NCBI GenBank assembly: GCA_022410635.1
Contig: JAJVDF010000230.1
Coordinates: 1,077,126-1,141,125, forward strand
Origin: Tretioscincus oriximinensis
Lineage: Eukaryota; Chordata; Lepidosauria; Squamata; Gymnophthalmidae
Reading direction: 5' to 3'
DNA length: 64,000 nt
The position numbers and the translations under genes are program-made. The notes below the pieces were generated by a model. That model did not search any database. It was not told the DNA's origin and saw only the letters and a program-made list of their open reading frames with translations. Of the stretch, positions 25,775 to 35,843 are shown piece by piece. Within the stretch, counting starts at the first letter, position 1. Each line of letters begins with the position of its first letter.

Positions 25775-27553
25775 ATATACATTATTTATTTTATTTATTT
25801 ACATTACTATACCACCCTATACCCAAAGATCACAGGACGACTAACAATAAAAATACAATTAATTTGTTAAAAACAGCCACATCAAAAAATTGGGAAGGGA
25901 CAGCAGTTTCTCAGTCAAAGGCCAGGCCAAAGAGGTGCATTTTCAAATGTTTTCTGAATGTGCACAGAGATGTGATTGATGCACCTCAAGGGGAAGGCTG
26001 TTCCATAATCTGGGGGCTGCTACAGAGAAGGTCCTATCCTGGGTTCCTACCCTCTCTGCTGCTGAGGGAGGTGGTACAGTCAGGAAGGCCTCCCCTGCAG
26101 ATCTTAAGGTATCACGTATCTGGATTACATTACTAAATTGGCTCAAGGAAGTAGCTTGGCAGCAGAGACATGAACTAGCTACTTGCTGCTGCTTAAAGAT
26201 GTTAAAGATACAGCTCTTCGTACCAGGCTTCACCAGTAGGTTCCTAGGAACCAATCATGTGGTTAATGGCTGACCCGACTATGTTAGAAAACTGGGGAGG
26301 GGAAAACAAAGGCTGAANACAGGTATCAGATGGAAGCAAAAAGAGGTTGAGTTTAATCTTGCAGCAGGTTACCTACCCCAGCAAAAAGGGCATGTGGAGG
26401 AAATTACATCAAGGCAACAGCTGGGAAGCTGATTGGAGAAAGGTGAGATCAGGCAGGTCAGCTCCCAGGCTTCTCTAGTTCATCTGATGGGGAAGAAGGA
26501 TAATCCTCTTCTTTATAAAAGCCATGTGCTCTCTTCCATTAAAGTCACTTTCTTGGAACACCCTCAAGGCTTGAGGAGAAAAAGCATCCAGGGTCATTGA
26601 GGTTACTACGGAGACAAAGTGGTTGGTGCAAAATTTAGCCAGATTACTATGGAGACAAAGTGACTAAACAGGAATAAAGGATGCAGAGGCTTGAGAATGT
26701 TTTGCAGCAGCTTAGCTAAAANGCTTTTGGCTAAAGCAGAGGAGATAGTCAGGGAAAGGAAGCCAAGGAAAGATGGATAATGATCATTACATTAAGGCAT
26801 GGGCAGGCTTATATGAGAAAAGGAATTTCTTTAGATATTAAGTGCTCAAGTTATGCAAGACATTCTAGGTTCTCTAGGTTAATACCTTGGCTTGGTAGCA
26901 AATTGGCAGGATCGGTGTGATGTGTGTCCAGCCAGTTGAACCAGCCAGCAGTCTAACTGCTGCATCCTGCACCAGCTGCAGTTTCCAAACCTTTTTCAAA
27001 GGCAGCCCCATATAGAGTGCATTACAATAGTCCAACCTGGAAGTTATCAGAATATGGATTACCATAGCCAGATCATCCCTGGCTGCAAATTGCAGACCAG
27101 ATGTAGCTGAAAGTAGGTGCTCCTGGCCACCGCCTCCACTTGATCTTCAAGTGTCAGTGAAGGATCCAGAAGCAACCCCAGATTTCACACCCATCCCTTA
27201 TAGGACATAGTGTCTCATCACTTCATGGACTTAGGATGCAGTAACACAAAGCACCTCCATCTTGTCTGGATTCAGCATCAATTTGTTAGACCCCATCCAG
27301 CCCATTACTGCCTTCAGACATCTGTCAAAAACTTAAACCATCTCTCCTGATTCAGATGAAACAAGAGAGGTAGAGTTGAGGATCAGCCCTGAGGAACCCC
27401 ACAAGTGAGTTCCTAGGGTGTCGAGTAAGACTCCACCACCACCACTGTCTGGAAGCAGCCTTGGAGATAGGAACGAAACNACGGCAATACATTGCCACCA
27501 ACTCCTAAACTCCATAGTCTCTCCAGGAGGATACCATGGTATCATATCTCACA
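25775..27553 (-). mobile_element. L2-like LINE 3' portion (reverse), part of a 5'-inverted insertion
   Basis: Read on the reverse strand from about 27550, it encodes ILLERLWSLGVGG, then ELTCGVPQGLILNST (RT core), near 27270 NKLMLNPDKMEVL, and near 27050-26880 [20 protein letters not shown] and [18 protein letters not shown]. Near 26110 it has APRLWNSLPLEV and near 25850-25775 the tail. This is a continuous RT-to-tail series with stops and N bases. About 600 bases between 26880 and 26150 are less recognisable. It is paired with the + strand segment at 27590-28240. Confidence 0.8.
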
Positions 27554-27589
27554 GAACACGGATTAGAGCACATTATCACATCTACCATG

Positions 27590-28240
27590 TGANGGGGGGA
27601 GCAGCAAAAAGGAATTATTTCCATGCCACCATTGTATCCTCAAGTAACTATCCAGCAGAGCTCTTTCAACTGGTGAATGGCCTTATAAGCTCTAGTCCAA
27701 GAGCTGCAAAGGCAGTTCAATATCTGCTGTGACAAATTTCCAAGGAATTTTGAGGGCAATGTTTCTCAGATTCGTGGGGGATTGGATGCCAAACTTGTGA
27801 TTAGCCCAGTGGAAGTGACCAGACAATCGTCTGGTCTTTTTACCTTGGATCAGTTTCAATTATTGTGTCCTGAGAATGTGGACAAGCTGTTGGTTTGGGT
27901 TTGGCCAACTGGGTCCAGGGAAGAATGAATGTTTCTTTGAGGGAGGCGGTGGTCCCACTGGCTCTTAAAGATGCAGTTATACGCCTTCTCTTCAAGAAGT
28001 CTTCCCTGGACCTGGAAGAGCTAAACTACCACCACCCGGGGGATAACATATCCTTCCAGGACAAGGTTCTAAAGAGGGCCGTGGCTGTTCAACTGCTTGG
28101 AAAAAACAGATTATCTAGACCCATTTCAATCTGGTTTCAAGCCTGGTCATGGTACAAAAACCACCTTGGTCATCCTGGTTGATAGCTTTTTTCGGGAGAG
28201 GGATGGAGGCAATGCATTCATCTCCCCTGTGATACTTCTG
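27590..28240 (+). mobile_element. L2-like LINE 5' portion, inverted relative to its 3' portion
   Basis: The + strand encodes AAKRNYFHATIVSSSNYPAE, LFQLVNGLI (the linker between endonuclease and RT). The RT N-terminus follows: VVPLALKDAVIRLLFKKSSL, DLEELNYHHPG, then a PISIWFQAWSWYKNHLGH-like block and VILVDSFFRERDGGNAF. It stops where the reverse segment at 27553 resumes with ILLERLWSLGVGG, missing only about 15 codons. The two parts are head to head, as in twin-primed LINE insertions. Confidence 0.8.
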
Positions 28241-29769
28241 CCCAGTATTTTCTTTTTCCAATAAGCATCTGATAACACAAGAGTTCTCCTATCAGAACTA
28301 TGACCCAGTCAAGTAACTTGTATTCAAAATTTCTTTTCAACACTTTGATTATAACTACCAGCCATTATGAAATGTGCTATTTATTTTCCAACTGGTGGTG
28401 TAGTGTGTACTGGAAATGCACACGACACTTGGTTTTAACCTTAGAAATGGCTCTCTTTGCCTTGGTACAATTTGTACATTCCAATCTCTTTTTGGTCACC
28501 TATGATAGTTTCAACAGGTTTTTACACCCCACTTAAAAAGTAATTGATTGCCTGAGTAAATATCTGTTTTTACAATATCACTTCCTGAAGTTCTAAATAT
28601 ATACTAAAAAGTGGTCTTTCGGTTCCTTATAAATCTTTCAAACAGATCTTATTTTAGTAATCAAATGCGCACTTCTATAAAACCTGAAAATAACTTTTAC
28701 ATAAAAAAACTTGATCTCTTGCATAAAATGACCAGAGTGAGAAAAACAGCATTTGAGCCACGTATTTTCTTTATTTTACAATACTTAAAAATAAAGTTTC
28801 CTTTTCTTTATTGTAACAAATACACTTGAGAGTTTTATGAGTAAGACTAAAAATGAGAAAGAATGGAAATACTGAAGTAAGTATGTCATCATAAGGTACC
28901 TCACTGAGTCAGTTTCCTGCCCATTCGCTTCAAGACCTTTTAAATGAAATTGTCACCTCTTGCGTAAAGAACTAAAATTATCTTGCCCCTCTTTAGCTTG
29001 TATCGTTCCCAAGGAGCCATCTATCATACAAAAACTTGGTAACCTTTTCCAAGTAGAATTATATGGCATTATATGCCTGAAGTTGTCTAATAACAAGAAT
29101 GATACAGACTTAAGTTGTAGGAAGCCAATATCCCGCACAAGAACCAAACTTTACATATAAACATGACCCTGGGATATTAATCTGAGAACCCATCTAGTCA
29201 TGCTACCTATTTCCAGGAGAAATGTACTAAGCTGGTTTGCTTATGATTTATGCCAAACCGGTTAGTTCAGAAATGTTCGCATCATTCCCAAACTTTCAAC
29301 TGCTCAAATATTCAAAAATATAATCCAACCAAAACAATCCAACCATTTACAGGCAAATTATTTGGTCAAATGGTTCATGTTCACTATATTTTTGGCATGT
29401 CTTGTTTTGAGATTGTTTCCTTCACTTGGTGAAGGAACCATCAAATTGAACATATGGATTTCAGTGCAGTAGCAAATTGTACAGACTATTATTCTCCAAT
29501 GGTTCACACACAGGGTTACCAAATGCCAATATTTAGCAGGACGTGTCCATATTTTGGAATCCTTATCTGAGTTTGCAGAGTGGTGGGATTATAATCCCTT
29601 GAGTCTCGGTTTATTTTTAAAATCTCAATCTTTCTGATACTCCTGTTTTCCAATTTGTTCATCTATTAACACAATTCACATTCCTAAAGCATTCTCTATA
29701 CCTTTTGTAGACTATTCTTTATTCACATTTTGAGGTTGTTTGAGTTTGCTAATTTTACTTTTCAAGGTA
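28241..29769. other. Intergenic, nothing recognised
   Basis: AT-rich non-coding sequence. No gene, no matched repeat. Confidence 0.4.
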
Positions 29770-30167
29770 TGATCAGGCAGGGAACTACTAGTGGCAGGTT
29801 ATGGATGGATAAAGGGATATTTCATTTACCTCTCACCCAACATCAAGCTCCGTGGTATAGCACCATTGCCCCTCTTCCTCTTTTTTTACCCAGAGAATGG
29901 GAACCCGGGATAGGGCGTTCTCTGCAGCAGCCCCCAAATTATGGAACAGTCTCCCCCTCGAGGGGTGTCAATTGCCATCTTTGTACACAGTCAGAAAATG
30001 CTTGATGATGTACCACTTTAACCTGGCTTTTGGCTGAAATAACCTGCTCTCCCTTCCCTACTTTCAGATATTGTCATTTTTATATGTTAATCTGGTTTTT
30101 ATTGTTAACCGCGCTGAGACCTTCTTGTACAGGGAGGTATAGAAATGTAAAAAAATAAAGTTGCCTA
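29770..30167 (+). mobile_element. L2-like LINE 3' end with tail
   Basis: It reads GRSLQQPPNYGTVSPSRGV-like sequence, a frame-shifted form of the APKLWNSLPLEVR box. An ORF end and the diagnostic tail follow: TTATTGTTAACCGCGCTGAG, ACCTTC, a GGAGGTATAGAAATG stretch, then A/T. Confidence 0.75.
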
Positions 30168-30300
30168 TGGAATTTACTAACAGAAAAAGTAGTGACATCT
30201 ATCTGCCTGGAGAGCTTTTTAAGGAGAAAAATTCACTCAGATGTTTCAATAACTAATAGAATTGATGCCTAGATACTGCGTCCTGGTTGAAGAACTCTAA
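30168..30300 (+). mobile_element. CR1 LINE ORF2 C-terminus, diverged fragment
   Basis: The + strand reads LWNLLTEKVVTSICLESFLR, matching the CR1 box LWN-LPEEVV...SLDSFK seen at 6960. Only this fragment and a decayed 3' UTR are recognised. It directly abuts the L2-like tail. Confidence 0.55.
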
Positions 30301-30689
30301 AAGCATTTCGTGAAAGGGTCAAGGGCAGATCGGTTTTGCCTTTGTCTTCTGCTTAAGTTGCCCAGAAGCAATTCAGTGAGCAATTGTGTGAGAACAGATG
30401 TTGGTCTAGGTAGGCAACAACATAATTCAGAAAGATTCCTTTTAAGTTCTTATGGGAAGGAAACCCGTAGATTAAAAATTGAAGCACCCACAATTTTGGC
30501 TAAGGCTAAAAAGGAAAAGAAGGTAATCAAAGCAGTTGCATCTGCTTTGAAACTTTGTGCATAAGACAAAAAAAATGAAAGAAATTGCTTTAAGAAGATA
30601 GTCAAGATTGTGTGTTCTTTTCTTCCTTCAATTTGTGGTACTAAGACATGCCACTTAACCCCACTGTTGTTGCTGTGTACCAAAAGTCA

Positions 30690-30845
30690 TGGCTGACACC
30701 TGATTGACTGCATAGGCACCTCCATAGGCACTTCTATGCAGTTTTCATGGTAGAGATTCATAGGAGGCCATTACCTCCTTCCAATAAGAGGTGGGACCCA
30801 AACCACCAACTCTCCAGGCATTTTGTTTTACTACTGATTTTCAAT
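30690..30845 (-). mobile_element. tRNA-derived SINE fragment (reverse)
   Basis: The reverse strand reads AATGCCTGGAGAGTTGGTGG, TTTGGGTCCCACC, then GGAGGTAATGGCCTCCTATG and CATGAAAACTGCATAGAAGT. This is the same body as the SINE at 10780-11060. Confidence 0.55.
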
Positions 30846-31294
30846 CNCACCTGCATTACTTCCTATCAGCATTCAAAATTGTTTTGAAGTCCTCATATTT
30901 GCACATCTTGTAAAAAGGTATGGTACTACAAAATTAAATTTGAAGTAGGAGATCACGGTTAATATTATCACATGTGTAAGTTAGACAGGACAGATTGACT
31001 CTCAAAATAGCATCAGTAGAAAGACACCTCTCATATGTGCTTCCATTTTATAAAAAGAATATAGGAAATAAGAAATTGCAACAGGTTTTTCAGAGTAACA
31101 TCCACAATCCTTGTTGATGTAGTTGTTGGAGCAAAAGAAAATCCCAATAATTTACATGAATTTAGCAAAACACTGAAGACCACAACAAAGCCCCAAAAAC
31201 CACATTTATCTTTTCTCCACAAAGTAAAATGCACCATATGTTGCAACATTGCACAACAATGAGTTTCAACATCCAGTCTGAATGAGTCTGGTTT

Positions 31295-31512
31295 GAAAGT
31301 CAGTCTAGTCTTGTGGTTAGATTCTTAGATGGTAGTCTCCCAGTTCAACTCTGTCTTCATGAAGCCAGCTGGGTGATCTTGGATTGGGGACAGTTCTTGA
31401 GAGTTTTCTCAGTCCCATCTACTTCACAAGGTATTTGTTGTGAAAAGAAGATTATATGAACTGCTATGAGGCTTTTGGGGGTTGAAAAAACTGGGGTATA
31501 CAACTCAATTAT
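31295..31512 (+). mobile_element. tRNA-derived SINE, squamate type
   Basis: It has AGTCAGTCTAGTCTTGTGGT, TAG (A-box region), CCCAGTTCAACTCTG (B-box region), GCTGGGTGATCTTGGATTGG and TCTACTTCACAAGGTATTTG. The terminal GGGGTTGAAAAAACTGGGGT, ATACAA follows. The same order is seen at 38839-39083. Confidence 0.7.
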
Positions 31513-31699
31513 TCTCGGTCTTCATCTATATGGTAGCTTCATATGGTTCAGGGACACGTTCATATATCTATATGATGATATAAAGGAAGCAGCGAAGGTA
31601 TACTGGCAAAAATTCTGGATTAAAATTATCTCTCAGATCTGGCGCTTGGAGAGCTCTGACTAAACGAGAAGGCTGTTTTTCCGGCGAGATGAGTACATA

Positions 31700-31855
31700 T
31701 AACCACAATGTGCTGGCACATACAAGACCTGAGGCAGTCACCTATCTTGGGTAATGATAGAGCAGATCTCTCTGACTACCTCACAGAGTTGTTGCAATAA
31801 TAAAATGAAGTGGAGGACATGTGCCATCTTGAGCTCTAGAATAAATGCAGTATGA
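31700..31855 (+). mobile_element. tRNA-derived SINE, body fragment
   Basis: GACTACCTCACAGAGTTGTT, GCAATAATAAAATGAAGTGG, AGGACATG matches the middle of the same SINE class. The tRNA-like head is missing or decayed. Confidence 0.5.
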
Positions 31856-31882
31856 TGAACTTCATTGTACAGAAGCATCTAC

Positions 31883-32045
31883 CAGTGATTCCCAAACTTT
31901 TTTGAGCTGCCGCCCCCATGGCTCCCAAGCCACATCCCTAGTGCCTCCTATTCCATTCACCCCAATTATAAAAAATAATGTTAACGCCCCCCTCAATGTC
32001 TTCAGGGGCCCCAGGGGGCAGTTCCACCCACTTTGGGAATCACTA
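31883..32045. mobile_element. hAT-like MITE
   Basis: The termini CAGTGATTCCCAAACTTT and (reverse complement of the right end) TAGTGATTCCCAAAGTGG form an inverted repeat of about 14-18 bases. They enclose GC-rich runs (GCCGCCCCCATGG; GGGGCCCCAGGGGGCA). CAGNGRTTCCCAAA ends are typical of vertebrate hAT elements. A clean 8-bp target duplication is not visible. Confidence 0.65.
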
Positions 32046-32055
32046 ATCTAAATAA

Positions 32056-33050
32056 ATATATGTGGGAAAAAGCTGCAATAGAATATTGCAATGTAAATCA
32101 CTTTTATCTAAATTCTATCCATCCATGAAACTCCATTCTGCCAGGGCTTCCTTTGGTCATCTGTTCTCTTCTCTAAGCACCCAGGCAATGTTTTGTGACC
32201 ACCAAACCTGACCTCATTCTCCACATCTCCCATGTATCTATGGTCTTTCTCTTGTTTATTTGAGGTTATATTGGAGTAACCACACCTCCCAGATTGGGGA
32301 GTGTTCTGGCCATCTTAGGAAACCCTGAGAGATCTGTCAGTTTCTCTGGCCCTACATGAACAGCGCTCTTCCCACAAACTCTCTCTGTCCCACATTTACC
32401 TTTACACAACCTGGAAACTAGATGGGTGATGCAGGAGCCAGATGCAGCTTGTGCATGGTGCACAATTACTGCAGGGCCTTTTCTGGCATTCCCACGATGT
32501 CACATGTAAGGGGCAAACTTCTGCCTAGGCAAACAAGGCAGCTGCCCTGTCTCTGAGGGGCTTCCAAACGGGGGATGAAATGGTATGTTAGATAAATAAA
32601 TAATCAAGTGAAGTTTATTTTTTGCTAAATTACCAAGGGCCCCAACCAACTCTCTTAACTGCCTACTGGTCCTTGGGTCTCTAAGCCTGGGCCTGGTCAC
32701 ATGGGACTTTTCAAGTAGCAGGTCCAGACCTCACAGGCAGGGTGTCTAGTTTGTCATCCATCTAGGCGATGAGATGACAACTTTAAATTATATCCCCCAC
32801 TACTCCTTTGGCACTGCTGGATAGTACTGATTTGACTAAGAAATCCTTATTAGGAGAACTGGCTCATCACATGATGCATCCTAAATAAATACAGTGTATG
32901 CAGATTTATTAAATAAGATTGGAATTATGGACATTATATGAGTGTATAAGCAGCCCATCTAAGGCCCTGTCTCCACTTATTGTTGGTTATAACTTAGTAC
33001 AGCGCTTGCATGCCGGGAAGGGACGGATGTGCACGCTCCTAGTCTGAGAT
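32056..33050. other. Intergenic, nothing recognised
   Basis: Non-coding sequence. No gene or clear repeat apart from short simple stretches. Confidence 0.4.
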
Positions 33051-33053
33051 TAA

Positions 33054-33235
33054 GGCTGCGTCCAGACGGAGCCTTATTCTGGGCCGTCCCTCGGAATTGG
33101 AGCCTGCCAACCACATGCTAGTGTAGACTATGGCAGGCCCCGAATGCTCTACACTGGCACGTGGGTGGCCAAGCTCTGTCCCGAGTTGTGACGCAGAATA
33201 AGGCGCTGTGTGAAGGGCTCCATAGTCCAGAACAC
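33054..33235 (+). mobile_element. Fragment of the GGCTGC-ended foldback element family
   Basis: It starts with GGCTGCGTCCAGACGGAGCC preceded by TAA. It contains GCCTGCCAACCACATGCTAG, TGTAGACTATGGCAGG, which is nearly identical to 59970-60019. It also contains CACTGGCACGTGGGTGGCCA, AGCTCTG, which matches 60205-60232 and the inverse of 58893-58918. Its right end is unclear. It may be truncated, or it may extend to GGATGCAGCC at 34097-34106, which would make the adjacent CpG block internal to the element. Confidence 0.6.
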
Positions 33236-33239
33236 GGCT

Positions 33240-34060
33240 CAGTGGGGGCAGAGAAACGCTTTCCACCCCTGCCGCCCCTCCATTCCTCCTTCACCACTTG
33301 CCCTCCTCCGAGGCTCCTGACAAAGGAACTTCGCGGGCTCCCAGCCGCAGGGTCCCCTTTCAAGCGGCGAGCTTCTCCGGGAAGGGGAGCCGCCGGGCGT
33401 CCGTGTGAGGCGCTGGGCTGCCGGGCGGGGGGCGAGGAGGTCCTCCATGGCGTTGCCCTGGCGCGTCACGTCTTCCTCTCAGGCGCTGCCGGCCCTTCAG
33501 GAGGCGTGAGGGGATTTTTCTTCCAAGTTCGTTTTGACAGCTGGGAGCAAGAAGATCGCCGCGGCCGCAGTAACGAACAGCTGGAGACATTCTCCGTCGT
33601 GCGCTCCCGCCTCCCTCCTCCCCACCCCCCGCACCGGCCTCCCTCGGCCCACAGGGGCAAGGACGGGCCCGCTCGCTTCCTCTCCTCGAGCAGGGCGCCG
33701 CGGGGCCAGCAGGCACAGCGCGGGGCTCAGAGTCGCCGGCTGTGGGCTTCCGCCTGTAAGGACCCCGCAGGCAAGAAGTTTTGCTGCGCGTGGGTTCGCC
33801 TGACGAAATGCACAGGCCCCGTCCCGTATCCCGGGTTACATCTCAGGACAGAAGTCGCCCACCCACGAGTCATTGGGGACTACGGCAGGCTGCACCAACG
33901 CGCGGAAGCTCAGGGCTCCTATGCCGAGATATGGAATAAGGCTCAGGGGGGACGGGACCTATTGAATTGGGGCTGGGACCGGGAGAGAGGCCGGCACGGA
34001 GGGAAACGAGATCGGGGTTCACCGAGGTCCCGCGTGCACACACAGGCCCAATGGTGGAAC
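33240..34060. promoter_or_regulatory. CpG-rich block 1.6-2.4 kb upstream of the STC2 start
   Basis: It is CpG-dense, with a NotI-type core GCGGCCGC near 33561 and many GGGCGG/CCGCC-like strings. A 303-codon open frame covers part of it but has no domain, signal or compositional hint of a protein. Long open frames are expected in GC-rich DNA. It may be an upstream STC2 regulatory island, a bidirectional start, or the interior of a GC-rich transposon. Confidence 0.45.
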
Positions 34061-34099
34061 ACCCAATTATAGTAGAATAAATAAGTGATGTGTGGATGC

Positions 34100-34560
34100 A
34101 GCCCGTGTGTCTATCTCGCATTAAAAAAAAGGTGGGAAGGGGTTGGAGTCGTCTGGGAAGGTTAGTTGCTCAGCAAGAGAAGGGGGGGGGGATTGGCCTT
34201 TGAATCCAGAAAAACTCTGCACTTGGAAAGAGGCATCTCCTTCCCTAGAACGCGATTTAATGCGGATGGAAGGTGGAAGCCACAATAAAACAAAGCAAAT
34301 CCGCGCACACCATTCAGAGATGATGCAAGCACTGCGGTGGGGTTGCACAAGACAAGACTTTATCCCCCCTCCCCCGACAAAAATCCGCAGGATTGCAAAC
34401 TGGCAGGCAGACACCATGCAGAGAGCAGCAGCAGGGGAGGATAAAGGACTGAGCAGGGTCTGGTCACAAAAGACCTCTAATAGTCTTGAATGGTCAGGCT
34501 GGAAAATGTTCCTGCCTGCTTTTCGTTCCATGTGGCAAGAAAGCCCCAGTCGTGTGTTGG
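34100..34560. other. Upstream STC2 flank, nothing recognised
   Basis: Sequence of intermediate GC content between two CpG-rich blocks. No supported feature. Confidence 0.4.
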
Positions 34561-35020
34561 TTGCCTCTTAAATGAAAATGGTAGTGGGGGCGCCGCTGCC
34601 TCGAGAACCTTCTTCCGGTACTATGGATAAGGCGAAGAAAGTGCCAATCTGGAGAATATCCTGTACGTAATGCCTATTCTGATTCCTAACCTGTGCATGC
34701 ATGGCGACCGCCCTGTCCTTTTTATATGAATGCAAGCAGATGTCAGAATCCTGCTAGCCCCCCCTCTTTAAAATGACAAGGTCAGGCTGGCAACGCCTTG
34801 GGCTCCTTGCAAGCACGTGGCCCTCCGTGCAGAAACCCGATCCTCGCCCACCGCTGCCGGCTGCCCTCGCCTTGTGTGCCTGTCGTGGCGCATACGTGAT
34901 GTGCAGTGTGTGCGAAGGGAGCCTCTTCGCTTCTTTGCAGGGCTGCTGAGCAAATACACGCAGGCAATGAATACTCTGTGCACACAGGAGCAGCCTAGGA
35001 GCCCCCTTTAATACAGATTG

Positions 35021-35044
35021 CTGCTGCTGCTGCTGCTGCTGCTG
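35021..35044 (+). repeat. (CTG)8 repeat in the STC2 upstream region
   Basis: Eight perfect CTG units lie about 640 bases before the start codon. They may fall in a long leader or upstream of the transcription start. Confidence 0.9.
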
Positions 35045-35340
35045 GGCTAAGCAACCACCCCATTATCAGGAGATCCCGACGCAGCGACACCGGATTAGTG
35101 AGTCGCTCCAGTCTTTGCAAGCACGCGGCACGCTCCTTGCTCTCTCATTGCCTGCAAGAGAAATTTGCCTTTCCCGCCGCCGCCGCTCCCATTTCAGGAA
35201 CGCCTCGCCGTTCCGAAGCAGCACTATGGTTGCTCCGGCTTTGCTCGGTCACCCGTCGCTCGTGCAGGGCAATGCAATGCAGGGTTTTTTGTGCAACCTG
35301 CTGCTCTCTCCTTTGCAGCGAGCGGCTTCCCCGTCCCAGG

Positions 35341-35367
35341 ATATAGATATATATATATATATATATC
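35341..35367. repeat. (TA)n microsatellite next to the STC2 promoter
   Basis: ATATAGATATATATAT... is a TA dinucleotide run about 35 bases before the TATA-like box. Confidence 0.9.
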
Positions 35368-35686
35368 TCAAATAGTTGCTCCCTTGCTCGCTGCTGGAAT
35401 GTATAATAGTTTGCAGCAGGCCACGCCCCTCCAACGTGGTGTCAGAGTGAAATAGAGGCTCCGGTTGGTCGGCTTGGCGGGCAACATCTGCTCGACTCCT
35501 TCATTCAAGTGACACCAGAGCTTCGAGGGATATTTGAGGCACCTTCCGCCGCCTTCCCCGGCCACTTCTTGCACTTGTAGCAGCAGCCCTGCTCGCACGT
35601 TCGGAGCGCGGCGGGAAAAGACCTGCGCCTGCCGCCTGCCGCCTGGGCTGTGTCTGTCCTTCCTTCCCCTCGCTCGCTCCAGGACC

Positions 35687-35843
35687 ATGTGTGCAGGCTG
35701 GCTGGGCGGATCAGTAATCCTGGCGTTGGTCTTCGCTAGCTTGGACCCCGCTGCTGTCCAGGGCACGGAAACCACCAGCCCTCCGGAGGGGCCCCAGGAC
35801 AGANCCCCCCTGCAGAAAGGACGGCTGTCTCTGCAAAACACAG
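35687..35843 (+). CDS. STC2: STC2 coding exon 1
   Basis: 157 bp encode residues 1-52 plus the first base of codon 53. It starts MCAGWLGGSVILALVF, a signal peptide, and passes through PPEGPQDR and QKGRLSLQNT, both conserved with mammals. The donor is ACAG|gtatgg (phase 1). The first codon base at 35806 region is an N (residue 40). Exon 1 could extend upstream as 5' UTR to about 35430. Confidence 0.95.

Larger units (their letters stand above)
34561..35686 (+). promoter_or_regulatory. STC2: STC2 promoter region and probable 5' UTR
   Basis: This is a GC-rich segment leading into the start codon. A TATA-like TATAAT lies at 35402-35407 (GTATAATAG). A CACGCCC GC/KLF-type box is at about 35422-35428, and a CACGTGG E-box lies further upstream near 34814. 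At 35434-35438 there is ACGTG, the core of a hypoxia response element. Mammalian STC2 is known to respond to hypoxia through HIF-1 and to ER stress, so the ACGTG sites are plausible, but their function here is untested. No ATG occurs between the TATA-like box and the start codon at 35687. The leader would therefore carry no upstream ATG if transcription starts near 35430. Confidence 0.55.

Noticed and set aside
33161..34072. 303-codon open reading frame on the + strand
   Set aside because: It lies in CpG-rich DNA where stops are rare, reads low-complexity Pro/Arg/Gly sequence with no domain, has similarly open frames on the other strand, and overlaps a repeat fragment.
35534..35686. In-frame extension of STC2 upstream of the ATG
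   Set aside because: It contains no ATG and would remove the signal peptide from the N-terminus. The ATG at 35687 matches the start of mammalian STC2.
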